64,000 nt of DNA, taken from contig NW_027473314.1 of assembly GCF_050947335.1 (NCBI RefSeq), positions 4,898,001 to 4,962,000 of the forward strand. Direction: 5' to 3'. Each line of letters starts with the position of its first letter. Position 1 is the stretch's first letter. Below the pieces are notes generated by a model, which worked only from the letters and a program-made list of their open reading frames with translations, was not told the origin of the DNA and did no database searches. The translations under genes and the position numbers were made by a program. This DNA comes from Megachile rotundata. Its lineage: Eukaryota; Arthropoda; Insecta; Hymenoptera; Megachilidae. Of the stretch, positions 45,951 through 60,829 are shown one piece after another.

Positions 45951-46624
45951 ATCACAATCATAGAATCACAATCATACAATCACAATCATACAATCACAAT
46001 CATACAATCACAATCATACAATCACAATCATACAATCACAATCATAAAGTAAAAGTCATACAATAAAAGTCATACAATCACATTCATACAATGACAATCA
46101 TACAATCACAATCATACAATCACAATCATACAAACACAATCATACAATCACAGTCATGCAATCACAATCATACAATCGCAATCATACAATCGCAATATCA
46201 CAATCACTATCATACAAGCACAATCATACAATCAGAGTCATACAATCACAATCATACAATCACAATCATACAATCACAATCATACAATCACAATCATACA
46301 ATCACAGTCATACAATCACGATCATACAATCACAATCATACAACCACAGTCTTACAATCACAATCATACAATCACAATCATACAATCACAATCATACAAT
46401 TAAAATCATACAATTAAAATCGTACAATCACAATCATACAATGACAATCATACAATCACAATCATACAATCACAATCATATAATCACAATCATGTAATCA
46501 CAATCATACAATCAACATCATACAATCACAATCATACAGTCGCAATCATGCAATCACAATCATACAATCACAATCATACAATTAAAATCATACAATCACA
46601 ATCACACAATCACAATCATACAAT

Positions 46625-46829
46625 CACGATCATACAATCACGATCATACAATCACGATCATACAATCACGATCATACAATCACGATCATACAATCACGAT
46701 CATACAATCACGATCATACAATCACGATCATACAATCACGATCATACAATCACGATCATACAATCACGATCATACAATCACGATCATACAATCACGATCA
46801 TACAATCACGATCATACAATGACGATCAT
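46625..46829 (+). repeat. CGATC run A15, 15 units, atypical flanks
   Basis: Left marker CAACATCATAC is the short form, yet the run has fifteen units. The last reads GACGATC, and two plain monomers precede CACAGTC. The first spacer reads CACACAATC. It breaks the long/short flank rule and may be a recombinant or an independent expansion. Confidence 0.92.
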
Positions 46830-47769
46830 ACAATCACAATCATACAATCACAATCATACAATCACAGTCATACAATCACAATCATACAATCACAATCATA
46901 CAAATAACATCATACAAATAAAATCATACAACCACAATCATACAATCACAATCATACAATCGCAGTCATACAATCACAGTCATACAATCACAATAATACA
47001 ATCACAATCATACAATCGCAATCATACAATCACAACCATACAATCACAATCATACACTCACAATCATACAATCACAGTCATACAATCAAAATCATACAAT
47101 CGCAATCATAAAATCACGATCATACAATCACGATCATACAATCACGACCATAAAATCACGATCATACAATCACGATCATACAATCACGATCATACAATCA
47201 CAATCATACAATCACAATCATACAATCGCAATATTACAATCGCAATCATACAATCGCAAAATCACAATCACTATCATACAATCACAATCATACAATCAAA
47301 ATCATACAATCACAATCATACAATCGCAATCATACAATCCCAATCATACAATCCCAATCATACAATCCCAATCATTCAACTTCAATCATACAATCACAAT
47401 CATACAATCACAATCATATAATCACAATCATACAATCACAATCATACAATCACCATCATACAATCACAATCATACAATCACCATCATACAATCACAATCA
47501 TACAATCGCAATGTCACAATCACTATCATACAATCACAATCACACAATCGCAATCACACAATCACAATCATACAATCACAATCATACAATCACAATCATA
47601 CAATCACAATCATACAATCACAACCATACAATCACAATCATACACTCACAATCATACAATCACAGTCATACAATCAAAATCATACAATCACAATCATAAA
47701 ATCACGATCATACAATCACGACCATACAATCACGATCATAAAATCACGATCATACAATCACGATCATAC

Positions 47770-49150
47770 AAACGCAATGATACAATCACAATCATATAAT
47801 CACAATTATACAATCACAATCATACAATCACAAGCATACAATCACAATCATATTATCACAATCATACAATCACAATCATACAATCTCAATCATGCAATCA
47901 CAATCATACAATCAAAATCATATAATCACAATCATACAATCACAATCATACAATCACAATCATACAATCACAATCATACAATCACAATCGTACAATCACA
48001 ATCATACAATCACAATCATACAATCACAATCATACAATCACAATCATACAATCACAATCATACAATAAAAGTCATACAATAAGAGTCATACAATCACATT
48101 CATACAATGACAATCATACAATCACAATCATACAATCACAATCATACAAACACAATCATACAATCACAGTCATGCAATCACAATCATACAATCGCAATCA
48201 TACAATCGCAATATCACAATCACTATCATACAACCACAATCATACAATCAGAGTCATACAATCACAATCATACAATCACAATCATACAATCACAATCATA
48301 CAATCACAATCATACAATCACAATCATACAATCACAGTCAGACAATCACAATCATACAATCGCAATCACACAATCGCAATGTCACACTCACTATCGTACA
48401 ATCACCATCATACAATCACAATCATACAATCACCATCATACAATCACAATCATACAATCATAATCATATAATCACACTCATTAAATTGCAATCACACAAT
48501 CGCAATCATACAATCGCAATGTCACAATCACAATCATACAATCACAATCATACAAACGCAACCATACAATCACAATCATATAATCACAATTATACAATCA
48601 CAATCATACAATCACAAGCATACAATCACAATCATATAATCACAATCATACAATCACAATCATACAATCTCAATCATGCAATCACAATCATACAATCAAA
48701 ATCATATAATCACAATCATACAATCACAATCATACAATCACAATCATACAATCACAATCATACAATCACAATCATACAATCACAATCATACAATAAAAGT
48801 CATACAATAAGAGTCATACAATCACATTCATACAATGACAATCATACAATCACAATCATACAATCACAATCATACAAACACAATCATACAATCACAGTCA
48901 TGCAATCACAATCATACAATCGCAATCATACAATCGCAATATCACAATCACTATCATACAATCACAATCATACAATCAGAGTCATACAATCACAATCATA
49001 CAATCACAATCATACAATCACAATCATACAATCAAAATCATACAATCACAATCATACAGTCGCAATCATGCAATGACAATCATACAATCACAATCACACA
49101 ATTAAAATCATACAATCACAATCATACAATCACAATCATACAATCACAAT
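47770..49150 (+). repeat. Mosaic of 728/742-bp and 2,016-bp repeats
   Basis: The module CATTCATACAATGAC...CAAACACAATC recurs at 48107, 48835, 50123 and 50865. Spacings are 728, 1,288 and 742 bp (52, 92 and 53 monomers), and 48107 to 50123 is 2,016 bp (144 monomers). The form CAATAAGAGTC is private to this part of the window. Confidence 0.75.
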
Positions 49151-49830
49151 CATGCAATCACAATCATACAATCACAATCATACAATAAAAGCCATACAAT
49201 CACAATCATACAATGACAATCATACAATCACAATCATACAATCACAATCATACAAACACAATCATACAATCACAGTCATGCAATCACAATCATACAATCG
49301 CAATCATACAATCGCAATATCACAATCACTATCATACAATAACAATCATACAATCACGATCATACAATCACGATCATACAATCACGATCATACAATCACG
49401 ATCATACAATCACGATCATACAATCACGATCATACAATCACGATCATACAATCACGATCATACAATCACGATCATACAATCACGATCATAGAATCACGAT
49501 CATACAATCACGATCATACAATCACGATCATACAATCACAATCATACAATCACAATCATACAAATAACATCATACAAATAAAATCATACAACCGTAATCA
49601 TACAATCACAATCATACAATCACAGTCATACAATCACAGTCATACAATCACAATCATACAATCACAATCATACAAATAACATCATACAAATAAAATCATA
49701 CAACCACAATCATACAATCACAATCATACAATCACAGTCATACAATCACATTCATACAATCACAATCATACAATCGCAATCATACAATCGCAATGTCACA
49801 ATCACTATCATACAATCACAATCATACAAT
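49150..49830 (+). repeat. Type B module copy (family of ten)
   Basis: A ~0.6-0.7-kb module runs from CATGCAATCAC and CAATAAAAG through a type B CGATC run and AAATAACATC repeats to GCAATGTCAC. The same module starts at 51700, 54290, 56208 and 60478. Offsets before the run are 2,548, 2,590 and 1,918 bp; after it they are 2,464, 2,660 and 1,904 bp. Each change equals 14 times the difference in CGATC unit number. Confidence 0.87.
49355..49531 (+). repeat. CGATC run B6, 13 units (10+3)
   Basis: Ten units before TAGAATC, the longest left arm among regular type B runs, and three after. Confidence 0.94.
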
Positions 49831-51902
49831 CACAATCATACAATCACAATCATACAATCACAATCATACAATCACAATCATACAATCACAATCATACTAT
49901 CACAAGCATACAATCACAATCATACAATCACAATCATACAATCACAATCATACAATCTCAATCATGCAATCACAATCATACAATCAAAATCATATAATCA
50001 CAATCATACAATCACAATCATACAATCACAATCATACAATCACAATCATACAATCACAATCATACAATCACAATCATACAATAAAAGTCATACAATAAGA
50101 GTCATACAATCACATTCATACAATGACAATCATACAATCACAATCATACAATCACAATCATACAAACACAATCATACAATCACAGTCATGCAATCACAAT
50201 CATACAATCGCAATCATACAATCGCAATATCACAATCACTATCATACAACCACAATCATACAATCAGAGTCATACAATCACAATCATACAATCACAATCA
50301 TACAATCACAATCATACAATCACAATCATACAATCACAATCATACAATCACAGTCATACAATCACAATCATACAATCGCAATCACACAATCGCAATGTCA
50401 CAATCACTATCGTACAATCACCATCATACAATCACAATCATACAATCACCATCATACAATCACAATCATACAATCATAATCATATAATCACACTCATTAA
50501 ATTGCAATCACACAATCGCAATCATACAAACACAATCATAAAATCGCAATCATACAATCGCAATGTCACAATCACAATCATACAATCACAATCATACAAA
50601 CGCAATCATACAATCACAATCATATAATCACAATTATACAATCACAATCATACAATCACAAGCATACAATCACAATCATATAATCACAATCATACAATCA
50701 CAATCATACAATCTCAATCATTCAATCACAATCATACAATCAAAATCATATAATCACAATCATACAATCACAATCATACAATCACAATCATACAATCACA
50801 ATCATACAATCACAATCATACAATAAAAGTCATACAATAAGAGTCATACAATCACATTCATACAATGACAATCATACAATCACAATCATACAATCACAAT
50901 CATACAAACACAATCATACAATCACAGTCATGCAATCACAATCATACAATCGCAATCATACAATCGCAATATCACAAACACTATCATACAATCACAATCA
51001 TACAATCAGAGTCATACAATCACAATCATACAATCACAATCATACAATCACAATCATACAATCACAGTCATACAATCACAAACATACAATCGCAATCACA
51101 CAATCGCAATGTCACAATCACTATCGTACAATCACAATCATACAATCACAATCATACAATCACAATCATACAATCACAATCATACAATCACGACCATACA
51201 ATCACGATCATACAATCACAATCATACAATCGCACTATTACAATCGCAATCATACAATCACAATCATACAATTAAAATCATACAATCACAATCATACAAT
51301 GGCAATCATACAATCACAATCATACAATCATAATCATACAATCACAATCATACAATCACAATCATACAATCACAATCATATAATCACAGTCATACAATCG
51401 CAATATTACAGTCGCAATCATACAATCACAAACATCCAATTAAAATCATACAATCGCAATCATACAATGACAATCATACAATCACAATCATACAATCACA
51501 ATCATACAATCACAATCATACAATCACAATCATACAATCACAATCATATAATCACAATCATGCAATCACAATCATACAATCAAAATCATACAATCACAAT
51601 CATACAGTCGCAATCATGCAATGACAATCATACAATCACAATCACACAATTAAAATCATACAATCACAATCATACAATCACAATCATACAATCACAATCA
51701 TGCAATCACAACCATACAATCACAATCATACAATAAAAGTCATACAATCACAATCATACAATGACAATCATACAATCACAATCATACAATCACAATCATA
51801 CAAACACAATCATACAATCACAGTCATGCAATCACAATCATACAATCGCAATCATACAATCGCAATATCACAATCACTATCATACAATAACAATCATACA
51901 AT

Positions 51903-51995
51903 CACGATCATACAATCACGATCATACAATCACGATCATACAATCACGATCATAGAATCACGATCATACAATCACGATCATACAATCACGATCAT
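51903..51995 (+). repeat. CGATC run B7, 7 units (4+3)
   Basis: Left arm only four units, right arm three. The loss is confined to the side left of the TAGAATC interruption. Confidence 0.94.
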
Positions 51996-54492
51996 ACAAT
52001 CACAATCATACAATCACAATCATACAAATAACATCATACAAATAAAATCATACAACCACAATCATACAATCACAATCATACAATCACAGTCATACAATCA
52101 CAGTCATACAATCACAATCATACAATCACAATCATACAAATAACATCATACAAATAAAATCATACAACCACAATCATACAATCACAATCATACAATCACA
52201 GTCATACAATCACATTCATACAATCACAATCATACAATCGCAATCATACAATCGCAATGTCACAATCACTATCATACAATCACAATCATACAATCACAAT
52301 CATACAATCACAATCATACAATCACAATCATACAATCACAATCATACAATCACAACCATACAATCACAATCATACACTCACAATCATACAATCACAGTCA
52401 TACAATCAAAATCATACAATCACAATCATAAAATCACAATCATACACTCACAATCATACAATCACAGTCATACGATCAAAATCATACAATCACAATCATA
52501 AAATCACAATCATACAATCACGATCATACAATCACGATCATAAAATCACGATCATACTATCACGATCATACAATCACGATCATACAATCACAATCATACA
52601 ATCACAATCATACAATCACAATCATACAACCTCAATCATACAATCACAATCATAAATTCACAATCATATAATCACAATCATACAATCACAATCATACAAT
52701 CACCATCATACAATCACAATCATACAATCACCATCATACAATCACAATCATACAATCATAATCATATAATCACACTCATTAAATTGCAATCACACAATCG
52801 CAATCATACAAACACAATCAAAAAATCGCAATCATACAATCGCAATGTCACAATCACAATCATACAATCACAATCATACAAACGCAATCATACAATCACA
52901 ATCATATAATCACAATTATACAATCACAATCATACAATCACAAGCATACAATCACAATCATACAATCACAATCATACAATCTCAATCATGCAATCACAAT
53001 CATACAATCACAATCATACAATCACAATCATACAATCACAATCATACAATAAAAGTCATACAATAAAAGTCATACAATCACATTCATACAATGACAATCA
53101 TACAATCACAATCATACAATCACAATCATACAAACACAATCATACAATCACAGTCATGCAATCACAATCATACAATCGCAATCATACAATCGCAATATCA
53201 CAATCACTATCATACAATCACAATCATACAATCAGAGTCATACAATCACAATCATACAATCACAATCATACAATCACAATCATACAATCACAATCATACA
53301 ATCACAATCATACAATCACAGTCATACAATCACAATCATACAATCGCAATCATACAATCGCAATGTCACAATCACTATCGTACAATCACAATCATACAAT
53401 CACAATCATACAATCACAATCATACAATCACAATCATACAATCACGACCATACAATCACGATCATACAATCACAATCATACAATCGCAATATTACAATCG
53501 CAATCATACAATCACAATCATACAATTAAAATCATACAATCACAATCATATAATGGCAATCATACAATCACAATCATACAATCATAATCATACAATCACA
53601 ATCATACAATCACAATCATACAATCACAATCATATAATCACAGTCATACAATCGCAATATTACAATCGCAATCATACAATCACAAACATCCAATTAAAAT
53701 CATACAATCGCAATCATACAATGACAATCATACAATCACAATCATACAATCGCAATCATACAATCGCAATATCACAATCACTATCATACAATCACAATCA
53801 TACAATCAGAGTCATACAATCACAATCATACAATCACAATCATACAATCACAATCATACAATCACAATCATACAATCACAGTCATACAATCACAATCATA
53901 CAATCGCAATCATACAATCGCAATGTCACAATCACTATCGTACAATCACAATCATACAATCACAATCATACAATCACAATCATACAATCACGACCATACA
54001 ATCACGATCATACAATCACAATCATACAATCGCAATATTACAATCGCAATCATACAATCACAATCATACAATTAAAATCATACAATCACAATCATATAAT
54101 GGCAATCATACAATCACAATCATACAATCATAATCATACAATCACAATCATACAATCACAATCATACAATCACAATCATACAATCACAATCATACAGTCG
54201 CAATCATGCAATGACAATCATACAATCACAATCACACAATTAAAATCATACAATCACAATCATACAATCACAATCATACAATCACAATCATGCAATCACA
54301 ATCATACAATCACAATCATACAATAAAAGCCACACAATCACAATCATACAATGACAATCATACAATCACAATCATACAATCACAATCATACAAACACAAT
54401 CATACAATCACAGTCATGCAATCACAATCATACAATCGCAATCATACAATCGCAATACCACAATCACTATCATACAATAACAATCATACAAT

Positions 54493-54655
54493 CACGATCA
54501 TACAATCACGATCGTACAATCACGATCATACAATCACGATCATACAATCACGATCATACAATCACGATCATACAATCACGATCATACAATCACGATCATA
54601 CAATCACGATCATAGAATCACGATCATACAATCACGATCATACAATCACGATCAT
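54493..54655 (+). repeat. CGATC run B8, 12 units (9+3)
   Basis: Nine plus three units. The second unit is followed by CGTACAATC, a private substitution. Confidence 0.94.
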
Positions 54656-56410
54656 ACAATCACAATCATACAATCACAATCATACAAATAACATCATACA
54701 AATAAAATCATACAACCACAATCATACAATCACAATCATACAATCACAGTCATACAATCACAGTCATACAATCACAATCATACAATCACAATCATACAAA
54801 TAACATCATACAAATAAAATCATACAACCACAATCATACAATCACAATCATACAATCACAGTCATACAATCACATTCATACAATCACAATCATACAATCG
54901 CAATCATACAATCGCAATGTCACAATCACTATCATACAATCACAATCATACAATCACAATCATACAATCACAATCATACAATCACAATCATACAATCACA
55001 ATCATACAATCACAATCATACAATCACAACCATACAATCACAATCATACACTCACAATCATACAATCACAGTCATACAATCAAAATCATACAATCACAAT
55101 CATAAAATCACAATCATACAATCACGATCATACAATCACGATCATAAAATCACGATCATACAATCACGATCATACAATCACGATCATACAATCACAATCA
55201 TACAATCACAATCATACAATCGCAATATTACAATCGCAATATTACAATCGCAATCATACAATCGCAAAGTCACAATCACTATCATACAATCACAATCATA
55301 CAACCACAGTCTTACAATCACAATCATACAACCACAGTCTTACAATCACAATCATACAATCACAATCATACAATTAAAATCATACAATTAAAATCATACA
55401 ATCACAATCATACAATGACAATCATACAATCACAATCATACAATCACAATCATATAATCACAATCATGCAATCACAATCATACAATCAACATCATACAAT
55501 CACAATCATACAGTCGCAATCATGCAATCACAATCATACAATCACAATCATACAATCACAGTCATACAATCACAATCATACAATCGCAATCATACAATCG
55601 CAATGTCACAATCACTATCGTACAATCACAATCATACAATCACAATCATACAATCACAATCATACAATCACGACCATACAATCACGATCATACAATCACA
55701 ATCATACAATCGCAATATTACAATCGCAATCATACAATCACAATCATACAATTAAAATCATACAATCACAATCATATAATGGCAATCATACAATCACAAT
55801 CATACAATCATAATCATACAATCACAATCATACAATCACAATCATACAATCACAATCATATAATCACAGTCATACAATCGCAATATTACAATCGCAATCA
55901 TACAATCACAAACATCCAATTAAAATCATACAATCGCAATCATACAATGACAATCATACAATCACAATCATACAATCACAATCATACAATCACAATCATA
56001 CAATCACAATCATACAATCACAATCATACAATCACAATCATATAATCACAATCATGCAATAACCATCATACAATCAAAATCATACAATCACAATCATACA
56101 GTCGCAATCATGCAATGACAATCATACAATCACAATCATACAATTAAAATCATACAATCACAATCATACAATCACAATCATACAATCACAATCATACAAT
56201 CACAATCATGCAATCACAATCATACAATCACAATCATACAACAAAAGTCATACAATCACAATCATACAATGACAATCATACAATCACAATCATACAATCA
56301 CAATCATACAAACACAATCATACAATCACAGTCATGCAATCACAATCATACAATCGCGGTCATACAATCGCAATATCACAATCACTATCATACAATAACA
56401 ATCATACAAT

Positions 56411-56559
56411 CACGATCATACAATCACGATCATACAATCACGATCATACAATCACGATCATACAATCACGATCATACAATCACGATCATACAATCACGAT
56501 CATACAATCACGATCATAGAATCACGATCATACAATCACGATCATACAATCACGATCAT
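56411..56559 (+). repeat. CGATC run B9, 11 units (8+3)
   Basis: Eight plus three units, in copy 1 of the 4.27-kb tandem block. The upstream module has a private TCGCGGTC variant near 56,355. Confidence 0.94.
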
Positions 56560-58748
56560 ACAATCACAATCATACAATCACAATCATACAAATAACATCA
56601 TACAAATAAAATCATACAACCACAATCATACAATCACAATCATACAATCACAGTCATACAATCACAGTCATACAATCACAATCATACAATCACAATCATA
56701 CAAATAACATCATACAAATAAAATCATACAACCACAATCATACAATCACAATCATACAATCACAGTCATACAATCACATTCATACAATCACAATCATACA
56801 ATCGCAATCATACAATCGCAATGTCACAATCACTATCATACAATCACAATCATACAATCACAATCATACAATCACAATCATACAATCACAATCATACAAT
56901 CACGACCATACAATCACGATCATACAATCACAATCATACAATCGCAATATTACAATCGCAATCATACAATCACAATCATACAATTAAAATCATACAATCA
57001 CAATCATACAATGGCAATCATACAATCACAATCATACAATCATAAACATACAATCACAATCATACAATCACAATCATACAATCACAATCATACAATCACA
57101 ATCATATAATCACAGTCATACAATCGCAATATTACAATCGCAATCATACAATCACAAACATCCAATTAAAATCATTCAATCGCAATCATACAATGACAAT
57201 CATAAAATCACAATTATACAATCACAATCATACAATCACAATCATACAATCACAATCATACAATCACAATCATACAATCACAATCATACAATCACAATCA
57301 TATAATCACAATCATGCAATCACAATCATACAATCAAAATCATACAATCACAATCATACAGTCGCAATCATGCAATGACAATCATACAATCACAATCATA
57401 CAATTAAAATCATACAATCACAATCATACAATCACAAGCATACAATCACAATCATACAATCACAATCATACAATCACAATCATACAATCTCAATCATGCA
57501 ATCACAATCATACAATCAAAATCATACAACCACAATCATGCAATCACAATCATACACTCACAATCATACAATCACAGTCATACAATCACAATCATACAAT
57601 CACAATCATATAATCACAATCATGCAATGACAATCATACAATCAACATCATACAATCACAATCATACAGTCGCAATCATGCAATCACAATAATACAATCA
57701 CAATCATACAATTAAAATCATACAATCACAATCATACAATCACAATCATACAATCACAATCATACAATCACAATCATACAATCGCAATCATACAATCGCA
57801 ATGTCACAATCACTATCATACAATCACAATCATACAATCACAATCATACAATCACAATCATACAAATAACATCATACAAATAAAATCATACAACCACAAT
57901 CATACAATCACAATCATACAATCACAGTCATACAATCACAGTCATACAATCACAATCATACAATCACAATCATACAAATAACATCATACAAATAAAATCA
58001 TACAACCACAATCATACAATCACAATCATACCATCACAGTCATACAATCACATTCATACAATCACAATCATACAATCGCAATCATACAATCGCAATGTCA
58101 CAATCACTATCATACAATCACAATGATACAATCACAATCATACAATCACAATCATACAATCACAATCATACAATCACAATCATACAATCACAACCATACA
58201 ATCACAATCATACACTCACAATCATACAATCACAGTCATACAATCAAAATCATACAATCACAATCATAAAATCACAATCATACAATCACGATCATACAAT
58301 CACGATCATAAAATCACGATCATACAATCACGATCATACAATCACGATCATACAATCACAATCATACAATCACAATCATACAATCGCAATATTACAATCG
58401 CAATATTACAATCGCAATCATACAATCGCAAAGTCACAATCACTATCGTACAATCACAATCATACAACCACAGTCTTACAATCACAATCATACAACCACA
58501 GTCTTACAATCACAATCATACAATCACAATCATACAATTAAAATCATACAATTAAAATCATACAATCACAATCATACAATGACAATCATACAATCACAAT
58601 CATACAATCACAATCATATAATCACAATCATGCAATCACAATCATACAATCAACATCATACAATCACAATCATACAGTCGCAATCATGCAATCACAATCA
58701 TACAATCACAATCATACAATTAAAATCATACAATCACAATCATACAAT

Positions 58749-58883
58749 CACGATCATACAATCACGATCATACAATCACGATCATACAATCACGATCATA
58801 CAATCACGATCATACAATCACGATCATACAATCGCGATCATACAATCACGATCATACAATCACGATCATACAATCACGATCAT
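58749..58883 (+). repeat. CGATC run A16, 10 units with one CGCG unit
   Basis: Seventh unit is TCGCGATC, so the arms are 6 and 3. The right flank leads into a CAACCACAATC/CACTCAC module instead of CACAGTC. Confidence 0.93.
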
Positions 58884-60680
58884 ACAATCACAATCATACA
58901 ACCACAATCATACAATCACAATCATACAATCACAATCATACACTCACAATCATACAATCACAGTCATACAATCAAAATCATACAATCACAATCATAAAAT
59001 CACAATCATACAATCACGATCATACAATCACGATCATAAAATCACGATCATACTATCACGATCATACAATCACGATCATACAATCACAATCATACAATCA
59101 CAATCATACAATCACAATCATACAATCGCAATATTACAATCGCAAAGTCACAATCACTATCATACAATCACAATCATACAATCAAAATCATACAATCACA
59201 ATCATACAATCACAATCATACAATCCCAATTATACAATCCCAATCATTCAACCTCAATCATACAATCACAATCATACAATCACAATCATATAATCACAAT
59301 CATACAATCACAATCATACAATCACCATCATACAATCACAATCATACAATCACCATCATACAATCACGATCATACAATCACGATCATACAATCACAATCA
59401 TACAACCACAATCATACAATCACAATCATACAATCACAATCATACACTCACAATCATACAATCACAGTCATACAATCAAAATCATACAATCACAATCATA
59501 AAATCACAATCATACAATCACAATCATACAATAAAAGTCATACAATAAAAGTCATACAATCACATTCATACAATGACAATCATACAATCACAATCATACA
59601 ATCACAATCATACAATCACAATCATACAAACACAATCATACAATCACAGTCATGCAATCACAATCATACAATCGCAATCATACAATCGCAATATCACAAT
59701 CACTATCATACAATCACAATCATACAATCAGAGTCATACAATCACAATCATACAATCACAATCATACAATCACAATCATACAATCACAATCATACAATCA
59801 CAGTCATACAATCACAATCATACAATCGCAATCATACAATCGCAATGTCACAATCACTATCGTACAATCACAATCATACAATCACAATCATACAATCACA
59901 ATCATACAATCACAATCATACAATCACAATCATACAATCACGACCATACAATCACGATCATACAATCACAATCATACAATCGCAATATTACAATCGCAAT
60001 CATACAATCACAATCATACAATTAAAATCATACAATCACAATCATATAATGGCAATCATACAATCACAATCATACAATCATAATCATACAATCACAATCA
60101 TACAATCACAATCATACAATCACAATCATATAATCACAGTCATACAATCGCAATATTACAATCGCAATCATACAATCACAAACATCCAATTAAAATCATA
60201 CAATCGCAATCATACAATGACAATCATACAATCACAATCATACAATCACAATCATACAATCACAATCATACAATCACAATCATACAATCACAATCATACA
60301 ATCACAATCATATAATCACAATCATGCAATAACCATCATACAATCAAAATCATACAATCACAATCATACAGTCGCAATCATGCAATGACAATCATACAAT
60401 CACAATCATACAATTAAAATCATACAATCACAATCATACAATCACAATCATACAATCACAATCATACAATCACAATCATGCAATCACAATCATACAATCA
60501 CAATCATACAACAAAAGTCATACAATCACAATCATACAATGACAATCATACAATCACAATCATACAATCACAATCATACAAACACAATCATACAATCACA
60601 GTCATGCAATCACAATCATACAATCGCAATCATACAATCGCAATATCACAATCACTATCATACAATAACAATCATACAAT

Positions 60681-60829
60681 CACGATCATACAATCACGAT
60701 CATACAATCACGATCATACAATCACGATCATACAATCACGATCATACAATCACGATCATACAATCACGATCATACAATCACGATCATAGAATCACGATCA
60801 TACAATCACGATCATACAATCACGATCAT
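60681..60829 (+). repeat. CGATC run B10, 11 units (8+3)
   Basis: Copy of B9 at exactly 4,270 bp with the same arms. Confidence 0.94.

Larger units (their letters stand above)
55671..59940 (+). repeat. 4.27-kb tandem block, copy 1
   Basis: Matches the following copy at 4,270 bp up to about 56,935, at 3,878 bp across 57.33-57.84 kb, at 4,354 bp across 57.9-58.9 kb, and at 4,634 bp near 59.2 kb. All are multiples of 14, which means one 392-bp loss and gains of 476 and 280 bp in copy 2. Confidence 0.87.

Noticed and set aside
58579..60315. Longest forward open frame, 578 codons
   Set aside because: It is only the 14-residue periodic reading of the satellite. The other forward frames are also open over much of this stretch, stops occur only where variant monomers add one, and no non-repeat domain is present.
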